A DNA stretch of 64,000 bases from Sclerotinia nivalis. Taxonomy: Eukaryota; Ascomycota; Leotiomycetes; Helotiales; Sclerotiniaceae. Positions 12,098-21,053 of the stretch are shown piece by piece. Under the pieces are notes generated by a model. It made no database searches, was not told where the DNA came from, and saw only the letters and a program-made list of their open reading frames with translations. The DNA lies in contig JAPEIS010000001.1 of assembly GCA_029531795.1 (NCBI GenBank), positions 5,580,001-5,644,000 of the forward strand. Reading direction: 5' to 3'. The position numbers and the translations under genes were made by a program. Position 1 is the first letter of the stretch; each line of letters opens with the position of its first letter.

Positions 12098-12111
12098 GCT
12101 TGGGGAATAAG

Positions 12112-12138
12112 GGGTGATTGGGTGATTGGGTGATTGGG
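12112..12138. repeat. GGGTGATT tandem repeat, about 3 copies
   Basis: Short 8-bp tandem repeat directly downstream of the tRNA-Ile terminator. Confidence 0.75.
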
Positions 12139-13345
12139 ATGGTTTGTGGGGATGGTTGGGAGGATGTAGGAAGATATAGGGAGGGAGATGTAGAGTTGAG
12201 GTTTTTTTTGAGTGAGCTGGCTAGGTTTGGTTTGGAGAGGTAGGTGGATGGTTTTTGTAGAGAGTGTGCATATATATATACCTTGAGAGTCTTTTTGGGT
12301 GGGTGCGTGGGTGTTCTTTGATGTTGGGATAGCTGAAATGATTGGTTGATTTGGTTAGGGGGAGAGAAATTATAATGGTTGGAAAGTTTGGGTGAGTGCT
12401 TAAGGTGATGATAAATAACGAAGGGCCCGGGGTAATTTATCGATATGTATCTTATCTACAACTATTAACTTAGTACTATATAATTTCTATACAAAATTCA
12501 TTTTCACATAGATAGTATTTTCAAAAATCCTGTTACAAATTTACAGCCTCTGTAAAGCCATCACAATATTCATTACAATATTCAACTGCTTTCTTTTTAT
12601 ATTTATTTTATAATAGATTTTTGAATGTATATATGGATGTACTTCGTATATGTGGGTAGATATCAGATAACCCTTGTATGTGCTACAAAGACAGGGATAT
12701 GATTGGTTCGTCTACGAACATGGTCAACTGCAAACATTTTTGTATGAGTGGTAAGGTGGGGATAAGGATAAGTGAATTCGCTGTGAGGTTGTCAGCTATG
12801 AACATTGAGTTGTATTGAATTCACCACAATATTATATCAGTACTAATTGATGGAATTGGTGAATCAGTTTCTCTGTAGTATTACCCATCAATAAATATTC
12901 ATGCTGAAAGACCAAGGTTCCTAATAGGCTTACGAACGCCAGTCTCGTTTGCTTCAAAATCAGTACAACGTACATTTGTATATTGATATATATTATCGAG
13001 TTATCCTCCTTCCGCTATATACGATCATAGACTGGTAAGGATTGGACTATCTCCTTGCCCTCTGATACCGACGATTCTTTGAATTCGAATTTATATTTTA
13101 ATAAAACGGTTATTCGTCAAAATATAGTGGATTCGGCACTCAGAAATTGATGATTGATGTTATGAACGATTAAGCACGAATGTTAGTCAGCATTCTACTC
13201 ATCCAACGAAATGTTCTATTTAAGGTCAAAAATGGAGTTTGCGACAATCAAGTGTATTCTTGCATCAATTAAGGAGCTTCAATTAGTAGCTTCACCGCGA
13301 AAAAATTGGCTAATAGCACAAGAACATATGTAGAAAACACGAAAG

Positions 13346-13365
13346 CACGTGTTATTCATCACGTG
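13346..13365. promoter_or_regulatory. two adjacent CACGTG hexamers
   Basis: CACGTG at 13346-13351 and 13360-13365, 14 bp apart, in the form CACGTGTTATTCATCACGTG. They lie about 530 nt upstream of the RNase H ORF. The spacing is regular; function is unknown. Confidence 0.35.
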
Positions 13366-13431
13366 TTTTTAACGAACTTGAGCCTCGTTTACTTACTAAA
13401 TTGTCTACTACTACAGAACTATACTACTATA

Positions 13432-13447
13432 GAACTACCGGTAGTTC
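13432..13447. repeat. 16-bp perfect palindrome
   Basis: GAACTACCGGTAGTTC, a perfect 16-bp palindrome in the AT-rich block upstream of the RNase H ORF, preceded by imperfect ACTACT repeats. Confidence 0.8.
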
Positions 13448-13892
13448 AACCCTCACTAAATAAGTAGTATGGTTACTATACAACCTATCTTCTCACACAC
13501 ATTCTTTCAAATTCATAATTCATCTCTCATTTTTACATTTCATCTTCCATTTATAAGACAGCGCCTCAATTAATACTCATCGATATAATCAAAAACATCA
13601 ATTGATTTACACCTCAAATTGACTATCAAATAAATAAGAATATACAAATCGTATACCAAAATTCTAAGATTACATGGGAACCAATATTCTTCCCACACCA
13701 AAATATTACATACAACTTATTTACAAACGGAAGAGTCAGTATATCACATTAATCACATACTCATTTGGACACATTCTCTCAAACGGACAATAAATTCTCA
13801 TCATAAGAGAGCTCTGTTTCACGACATATCTGACCAAGATCCCAATATTTAAATACAAAGCACCAGCTTGGTTCTCTCCAGTTACCCACAGA

Positions 13893-14738
13893 ATGGTCCG
13901 ACCATCTCGTATTGCTCGAAAAGCCCGAAGGGAACATGAACGACAGCAAGGTATTTTACAGAACAAAAAAGAGGCGCAGAATGCTCAACAATTGTCAAAA
14001 GATTCTGGTACCAACAAGCAAACTTCACTTGATACGCATAGTGTTGGTTGTGGCGAGTCAACCATAGGCAGTCTGGTGGCACCGAAACCGATCCGCGGCC
14101 ATTTGCGAAAATCTTCCCTACGACGCAAAACCAAGCGATATCTGAAGACTAAGCTTTTCAAAGGCGTCGTTGTCATTGAGCCCAGAGAAACTGCACTCAC
14201 TATCGCAGCAAAAGAAGTCGATTCCTACTTGGATGAGGACAGATTAGTTCTCTGGACTGATGGTTCTCGCAACGAGCATTCTGATTGTGGAATAGGCATT
14301 GCTTACCATTCCTCTAAGTATGTATGGAACGATCTTTCTTGGCGTATTCGAGGCCACATCTCGACGTATCTTCTCGAGATGTATGCTATCGTGAGAGCTC
14401 TCGAAATAGCATGGGACATTTGTCGTAACCAAGGGGCTGAACGGAAGCCGAGTAACATTGTTATCTATAGCGATTGTGCTTCTGCACTAGGATTTTTTGC
14501 TCGATTTCGAAGTTCATTGGTAGGACTGGAAAGACTTGCCTATGCAGAGCAATTGATTGTGCCAGGGATTATTGCGTCCGAAGCTTTAAGCGTACTCGAG
14601 GTTGAGGTCGAGTTACGATATGTTCCTGGACATTCAGGAATTGAAGGGAACGTAAAAGCCGATCAGGCTGCGAAGATTGGTAGGATGCACTCTATTGGAA
14701 AAGGAAAGTCGACAATAGCAAGAGTAGTCGGAGCTTGA
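13893..14738 (+). CDS. free-standing RNase H type-1 domain protein (retroelement-derived)
   Basis: An intact single-exon ORF of 281 aa. Residues 1-90 are basic and low in hydrophobics (MVRPSRIARKARREHERQQ..., then KTKRYLKTK). From about residue 117 an RNase H fold follows with all catalytic carboxylates: D123 in LWTDGSRN, E162 in YLLEMYAI, D194 in VIYSDCASAL and D257 in GNVKADQAAK, plus the VPGHSGIEGN loop with H247. That last motif is characteristic of the RNase H domain carried by non-LTR retrotransposons, unlike cellular RNase HI. No reverse transcriptase or endonuclease lies on either side, so this is a domain separated from its element. It lies in an AT-rich, gene-poor island with tRNA-like and 5S rRNA fragments. 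Either a remnant not yet broken or a co-opted gene; the sequence alone cannot decide. Confidence 0.75.
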   Translation: MVRPSRIARKARREHERQQGILQNKKEAQNAQQLSKDSGTNKQTSLDTHSVGCGESTIGSLVAPKPIRGHLRKSSLRRKTKRYLKTKLFKGVVVIEPRETALTIAAKEVDSYLDEDRLVLWTDGSRNEHSDCGIGIAYHSSKYVWNDLSWRIRGHISTYLLEMYAIVRALEIAWDICRNQGAERKPSNIVIYSDCASALGFFARFRSSLVGLERLAYAEQLIVPGIIASEALSVLEVEVELRYVPGHSGIEGNVKADQAAKIGRMHSIGKGKSTIARVVGA

Positions 14739-15908
14739 AAACGACGGACAAGGTTCTAGAACAGAAAGAAAAGGGGGTCAGCCCGTCAACTGAGTAGGAT
14801 TGGTCCAGCAAGCTGAACGACTGTAGTGGAGTACAGAAGGTCGAATTCCAAACTAAACGTTAATGCAGGCCTCAGGGAGTCGAACCCATAACCAAATGGA
14901 CGTCTCCATTGACCGCCACGCTGTCACCATACAATGCAGTAAAACTCGGAAAAAGACACCCCTACCTTTAAGTTAAGCAGAATTTTTACTCGCTGCTGCG
15001 AATAGCAGCAAGAATGGACAAGACCAAGGAAAGTCGAGGATAAGATTTGGAGGAAAAAGACAACATCTATAGAAATATAGAAATCAGAAAGATTGGATTG
15101 AAACTAGTGACATGAGTGGAAATGTGGTGTTGGCGAGTGGAATGATGATGGATGTAAAAGAGAAGAGATATGGAAGGGAAGGGAAAAGGAAGCATTGGGT
15201 GGTACTTATACCTTTCCTACGACCTACGTATGGGTTAGACAGGAGCGAACTGATTCGGGCCGCGTTAGAAAAGAAGTTTATGACGATAAAACAAAGTGAT
15301 TGGCGACAATAAATGGGCCGAGGAAAGTCCTCCTTGCCGCTCAAAAATCCAATCCGAGCAAAAACAATTCTCAGTCGATGTTTCCTTTCCTGTTGGCTAC
15401 AGCAAAGGTAATTTGATAATCTTATGAACGGCTCTTTCCACCTTGAGGAACAATTCTTAAACATTCTTAAGGTCGCTCTAGTTTCGCGCTTTACTTATGA
15501 CCGATCAGAAGAGGGTTTTATAAATGTATATTTCTAAAAATAGTATAATTATATATATATATATAATTATATAATCTAAAGTACAATTGAATTACACTTC
15601 ATTTTACGAATCTATTAGATATAATAAAGAATCGTATTTACTAGTATTCTTTTAATAGAAATATACTAGTAGATACATTATATTGTAGTTGGGAAACAGG
15701 AAAAAATATCTAGAACAGATTATCTAAACGTCAGCTTAATAGATAATATTATATAATACTCAAATATTGATCTAATGAATGATTCGAAGTGGATTATGTG
15801 ATTTGCTTCGATATCCCAAAATCGAAATTCGGTTTCTCGATTTAGATCGATGTATAGTAGACGAAGGAGAATTAAACATTCCGTTCGCTTTGCTATATAT
15901 AAATTTCA
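14739..15908. other. AT-rich gene-poor DNA downstream of RNase H ORF
   Basis: No supported gene. It includes a minus-strand sequence with a Pol III B-box-like GGTTCGACTCC near 14874-14886 and an AT-only palindromic tract at 15542-15573. A 126-aa minus-strand frame at 15084-15464 has no recognisable feature. Confidence 0.5.
15542..15573. repeat. AT-only palindromic tract
   Basis: TATAATTATATATATATATATA-type self-complementary run inside a very AT-rich block (about 15520-15780). Possibly a hairpin or cruciform former or a decayed element boundary. Confidence 0.6.
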
Positions 15909-15967
15909 GATCGGTGGATTAGTAGTTGGATGGGTGACCACCAGCGAATCCCCACTGTTGTATGTTT
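15909..15967 (+). pseudogene. 5S rRNA pseudogene (3' half only)
   Basis: The stretch from about 15918 reads TTAGTAGTTGGATGGGTGACC, followed by ACCAGCGAATCCC, then CTGTTGTATG and a T-run. This is the 3' part of filamentous-fungal 5S rRNA (loop E/helix IV-V region and the 3' strand of helix I). The 5' half, which should start with ACATACGACCAT about 60 nt upstream, is absent: the upstream sequence is unrelated AT-rich DNA. The internal A box and intermediate element are therefore missing and the copy should be dead. Filamentous fungi carry dispersed 5S genes and pseudogenes, so the finding fits the organism. Confidence 0.8.
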
Positions 15968-16068
15968 TTTGAAGTTTCGCTTCATTTTTGCACTTTTCGA
16001 ATTCCTTTTTTTGATACCACCTTTTCTTCTTTTGGTCTGCTTTTGGCATTTCGCCCCCGCCTAATCCT

Positions 16069-18857
16069 CTATTGATGGACACAGAGTACACGGTCAAACA
16101 TAGCGTTGAATTCCCAAATAGCCTCTGCCATCACACTCTTATAATGATATACACCTTGAAGTTCTTGTTCACAACCCTCCCACATGCTTGGACCCCATTT
16201 AATCATCCTACGATTTGTCATTATTGTTATGCCTTCAACTTGTGACAGACAAGACCGGGACATTTGTTTGCAAATGGGTTTGACCGTTGTAACTTCCAAG
16301 TCCACGATTTGCTCGCCTTCTTCCAGATTATACGTAGTGCCAGCTCCTGTCCATTGGCCAAGCAGGTCAGGATGGCTTGGATCGTTGTTTGAGCGGAACA
16401 GGAGGCCAGTAACCTGCCCAGCGCGGCGGTACTTCGACATCGTTGGGTTAATAGATGCTTGAACTGACAGATATTTCTTCCCTAAAGGTACACGAGACTG
16501 GTATTGACCATGATTCTTAATTCCACCGAGGGGCATATCCTGGGGTTAACCCTCAAGAGCCAACTTGGTAACAAAGGTTTTCGAAAGAATCTTGGAAGAT
16601 GTTACTGAGGTCGTTGGTACGACTCCAAAGCAGTGCAGCTCACTGGAAGGGGCCTGTAATCGAGATGAGCTTGTGTAGTTGTGATCAAAGATATTTAGAG
16701 AGTAGCAAACCCTAAAACAACCGCAGAATCCGATAATATATCCACCATTCAAAACCTTATACTCGATACACTCGTATGATACAATTGCATCTATCGATAG
16801 TGGAGGAAAGACATTACTTGTTCTACCAATGTTGGTAGTGAACTACAAGATTATGTTAGAGCATATAGAGAGATAATTTGCAGAGAAAAGTAACTCAACC
16901 TGTAATTGACAGACCAAAGAATCGATCTTGTAGGCTGTAATTTGCGTTGAGAAAAAATGCCAGTGAAGCAGCGTCGTGGGTAGAACCCCATATGGTTTCG
17001 GTACCTGTATCATAAACGAATCCAATACCAGTGATACCAGCAGAGCACCCCAAGGGACTGTAAGTAAACTTTGATCGCGATAAGGATTCCCTTTCCTTGG
17101 TCTATAAAATGAGTTGAAGCTGGTGCAAATGATGCATTCTGTAGTCTATATAAAGCAGCAACATCATCTTCATGAATAGAAGGTGTGGTTGAAAGGCGAG
17201 GATGCCTCCAGAAAATATCATCGAATTTATCTTGTCTCTCGATATCCATGGAAATTTTCACCATTTGCATAGCCTAGAAAATTGTTAGACACCTCATAAC
17301 ATAGAAAGGCCAAAGTGACCAGGCTTACGTCAAGGCCAAGGTGAACCCCCTTGAGATTTTTCAAAGGCCATCTAGCAATCGCGATTTTGGTTCTGTGGCT
17401 AGGTGTGAGGCTGTCAAGATATTCTTGCGGATATGTATCGACCGTAATTGCCTCAAATCCTAATTGACTGAAAACCAACCATAAACAAGTAGGAGAAACC
17501 ATAGAAGCAACGCGCTTTTCTGGATTATCTACAACATAGCCCACATTGATATATCCGCCATCGTGAAACTTAAAACTTAGGCCGGAGATCAATCTCCGAT
17601 TTGAAAAAAGGATATAGGATGGTGTGACGGTACAAAGTCGAGATCTATTGTCCAGACATACATACCTATGTGTCAACTCTCGGCAACCTTCGGAATCATA
17701 TTTTTGGGCTAAGCAACTTGCAACATAGCCTGGTAAAATCTGGCCTTGAGGTATAACACTATCACCACATAGAACGCGGTTAGGCTCCTGGACAGCATAT
17801 AACAGATCAGTCAAATCAACAACAAGCTTCCAGGTCCTTCTCCGATTTCGTAGATTGATCTTGTTTGGACCTTCCTTCAGTCCTGATTCTATTCTGGAAA
17901 ACCAATTTTTCCAAGAATATGATGATGGACGGATCGATCTCGCGAAACCAGTCTCGCCGTGAGCCCAGAACCTAGACTCCCAAAACAAAGTTGGTAGATT
18001 TCGAATATCTCCTCCATATCGTCTAAAAAGTGTCGCACCGGCCTGTAGTAGGTTTCGAGTATCACAGAAATCAAGGATGCATAGGATTGATTCGAGTACC
18101 TCATTCGGAAGGCAATGAATGTCAAGACGCCCTTTTCTTTCGTCACAAATGCTTCCCGAAAACGAAATACTAGTAGGAGAAAGAGGTAGACTGAGACCAG
18201 CCCAAATTTTTTGGAGAGTTGGTATCATGCCTTTATTTCTTGTCGACACCTGTGATGAGGAAAAAAGATGATCAAGGCACTGTTGATTCCAAGCCTCTTC
18301 ATTTTGAGCCTCAAAATTTAAAGAGCTAATGAGAATAGATAATTTTGCTTTATTAGCAGGTACAACATCCTCACTGAGATTATCTGGATCTTTCTCGTCC
18401 GAGGAAGGATCTAAAAGTTCCTCGAAATAATAATTATGACCCCATCGCAAAGCACGAGCACTCCTTTGATAATGAATACTTTCGAAAATGTTGAATAGCG
18501 TTTGAGCATCATGATCAAAAAACGCCTTGCCATGGCTTTCTTGGAGTATGACCAAACAAGCTGTGTGGAATGGGTAGCAGGAGTCCTGGATCTCGTCCAA
18601 TAAATTGCGTCGATAGCAGAACCGATTGAATTCATGTAGAGGTATGGGTAAGTTGATGGGCATTGCATCGTCATCGATGTAGCCTCTTCCACTAAGAACT
18701 GGACGGTCTTCAAACCAACATACTAGATAAACCAACATCAACCCACTTCTTGCTTATAAGGAACCAACCTACCTGCAGAAATGTCTTTGCTCCATTGGGG
18801 AAAATCACTATCGTGGGGTGCCAGGACTAGACCACAGATACAACAGGAGTCGCCCAT
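16069..18857 (-). CDS. F-box domain protein (fungal F-box / DUF7600-like), 3' part frame-disrupted
   Basis: The 5' half is solid: exon 1 18857-18773 (28 codons, starting MGDSCCICGLVL, a Cys-rich N-terminus), exon 2 18722-17329, exon 3 from 17273. Phases match and introns are canonical. An F-box is readable in exon 2 (CLPNEVLESILCILDFCDTRN), the part that would dock on Skp1 of an SCF ubiquitin ligase; the rest would be substrate recognition. Exon 3 carries the frame to SLG at about 17055, where the frame changes: conserved-looking sequence (GITGIGFVYDTGTETIWGS) continues one base out of frame after a GGGG run. Two further coding blocks of the same family follow (about 16790-16610 and 16545-16069, the last with VEGITIMTNRRMIKWGP). 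A second phase conflict occurs at the intron near 16850-16905. So this is a recently broken gene, or the sequence has base errors. Substrate unknown. Confidence 0.6.
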
Positions 18858-19149
18858 GAGCTGCGGAGTATTAAGAAGTAATTTCTTTGAGGAGGAGGAG
18901 TGTACACATTCGTATGCCGAACAACCATGCTATAGAAGAGTTCACCGGCCAACTGACACACTGGCCAACTCTAACACATCGGCAGAATTCTATAGGCTAT
19001 TGACTGCTGAATATGTTGAGGCGGTGACCTAATCAGGTTAGACCGTTCAGTTGGCAAAGATGTTCCGTTTGTAGGGTGCCGAATAAGCAGATCCCACACA
19101 TCTCAGTCTGAGCTTCCACTCTTTGTCAGCTAACCCAACTCAAATTGTT
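18858..19149. other. spacer between F-box gene and MFS relic
   Basis: Short intergenic DNA. The plus-strand open frame here is antisense to F-box exon 1 and is not a gene. Confidence 0.5.
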
Positions 19150-20560
19150 TTGCAAACATGTCGGCTCAAAATGTGACTAACATTTGTGCTCATTATTTCC
19201 ATATTCATGATTGCTTTAGATACTAATATTATAGGTAATTCTATGCTTATGCCTGCTTCCATCGTTTTCAGGGACAGCACTTCCGAAGATCGTCCTCCAC
19301 TTCCATAGCCTCAATAATGGCGGTCGGTATGGCTCGGCTTACCTACTAATATCGATGTCTTTCCAACCCACATATGGAAGATTATTTACCCAATTCAACG
19401 TGAAATGGCTATTTAGTTCCGCTTTTCTTACCTTTGAGATTGCGTCTGCCATTAGTGCCACTGCATCCAGCTCCAAAGTCCTAATCATTTGACGGGCCAT
19501 CTCGGATATGGGTGCTTCTGGCATCTTTTCTGGGGGTTGACCATCAGCCACGGCTTGGTTTAGACCTAATATACGACCATTATACATTTTAATCGTCACA
19601 AGTGCTTACGGAATCGCAGCGATTGCAGGACCGCTTCTTGGTGGTGTATTTACAGATTCAAAACAGCTTACTTGGCGGTTCTGCTTCTTCTCAATCTCCG
19701 TGGGTCTCTTGAAACGCTCCGCGTTAGTCTTGAGGAATACTAATCTTATACGCAATTGCATTTGGCGGGCCCGTAATCCTTACAATTGCGCTACAATACA
19801 AGGTACCAGTAAGGCACCAACCGGAAATATCAATGCAGCAGAAACTGCAACATATGGATTTTCTGGGTGCTGGGCTACTTATCGGTGCAATGACTTGTTT
19901 GCTTCTAGCGTTGAAAGATGGTGGTATAAATTCACCCTGGTCAAACTCGAATAACTGGGGATGTCTTGTCGGCTTTGGGCTCCTGATAATCTGTTTTGTC
20001 GCCGTTGAGTTCAAACGAAAAGACGAGTATGTCCTAAGCTTTAAGTCGGTCCTATCTACATGATGCTGATATACTTTGTCTAGAGCTATGATACCATTCC
20101 GAATCGCGGCTCAGCGTACAGTCGCAGCCAGTTGTTTGTTCACTGTCTTTGTAAACATGGCTATAGATACACATATTTACTATCTACCCATACATTTCCA
20201 AGCGGTGCGTGGGACCACCGCGGAACAATCTGGTATACGAATGCTAACATATCTCTGTTCCAACATTCTTACCACCGTCGTGAGTGGTGCGGGTGTTTCG
20301 CGCTTCGGTTACTACGTGCCGTTCATGTGGACGTGTGGAATAGTCTTCATTGCCAGCTATTAACTTCTCCACACCCTGAGAAGATTCATCTCAACCGCCC
20401 AAAGGATTAACTATAAGATACTTACCGGCAATATTCTAGCAATAGATTTCAGATCCCACACACAGCAGTTCAGATTGTGCTTCCTACTGAAGACGTGACC
20501 ATTGGAAATTCTTTGCCAATCCCTTCTCGAGCCCTGTGCAGTGCATTAGCGGTTGAAACT
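19150..20560 (+). pseudogene. MFS drug/toxin exporter relic, DHA2 (14-TM) family
   Basis: Fragments of one gene are readable in order but in changing frames. IFMIALDTNIIG is followed by a still-canonical intron (about 19236-19271, gtaatt..cag), then TALPKIVLHFHSLNN, GRYGSAYLLISMSFQPTYG, RAISDMGASGIFSGG, YGIAAIAGPLLGGVFTDS, WRFCFFSISVG, and MDFLGAGLLIGAMTCLLLAL (frame change near 19830). IPFRIAAQRTVAAS, YYLPIHFQAVRG, QSGIRMLTYL and RFGYYVPFM follow, then FQIPHTAVQIVLPTEDVTIGNSL. In-frame stops appear after KVLII and SGG, and several frameshifts separate the blocks, so no full protein can be made. DHA2 exporters often sit in secondary-metabolite clusters; this copy has no intact partner of that kind beside it except oxidoreductases further on. 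Confidence 0.85.
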
Positions 20561-21053
20561 TAGCATTGCTCAAAACATACTAACCAATTCCCCTTACCAA
20601 AAGCTGAAGACGATTGATTACTGGCTTGGGAGTTGGATAGCTCGGACATCATCGCACGAGGCGCCAAAACGTCACAAGTACAATGCCGGCAAAGTACCAT
20701 TACCTCGATGGAGTCCTTGATGCGTATAGCTATGCTTTGCACACTCTCTAACCTTGCTTCTTCTTGTTGCTGCTGCCGGAATGGCGTTTTTATGTAATTT
20801 AGCCTTGAAATGGAATGGAATGGAATGGGGAGAAGTAGAGAGAAAGTAGAATCACAGCCACGAGACGACCATGTCGCTAATTATCAGGAACGATTCTCTA
20901 ATTTCTGTTTATGATTTCTAAAGCAAAATAGGTCTTGGTCTTGTGAAAATGCAACAAACAAATAGAAGATTGAAAACCATCACCTATCCTATGATATACC
21001 CAAGTAGGCACAAATTTCCAATCTCGACATTCTCGACATATCCAAACTTCCCC
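20561..21053. other. intergenic region between MFS relic and phospholipase D 3' end
   Basis: About 0.5 kb, no supported gene. It contains a short TGGAATGGAA repeat near 20811-20827 and the presumed 3' UTR of the phospholipase D gene. Confidence 0.45.

Larger units (their letters stand above)
12088..13892. other. AT-rich intergenic region
   Basis: 1.8 kb without a supported gene. It begins with GGGTGATT repeats (12112-12138). Further on lie two CACGTG hexamers (13346-13351, 13360-13365) and a 16-bp palindrome (13432-13447). It may contain the promoter of the RNase H ORF. Confidence 0.5.

Noticed and set aside
15084..15464. 126-aa minus-strand frame
   Set aside because: No recognisable motif, low-complexity hydrophobic segments, and the surrounding DNA is decayed.
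18781..19032. Plus-strand 83-aa frame
   Set aside because: Antisense to exon 1 of the F-box gene, which is better supported by phase and family match.
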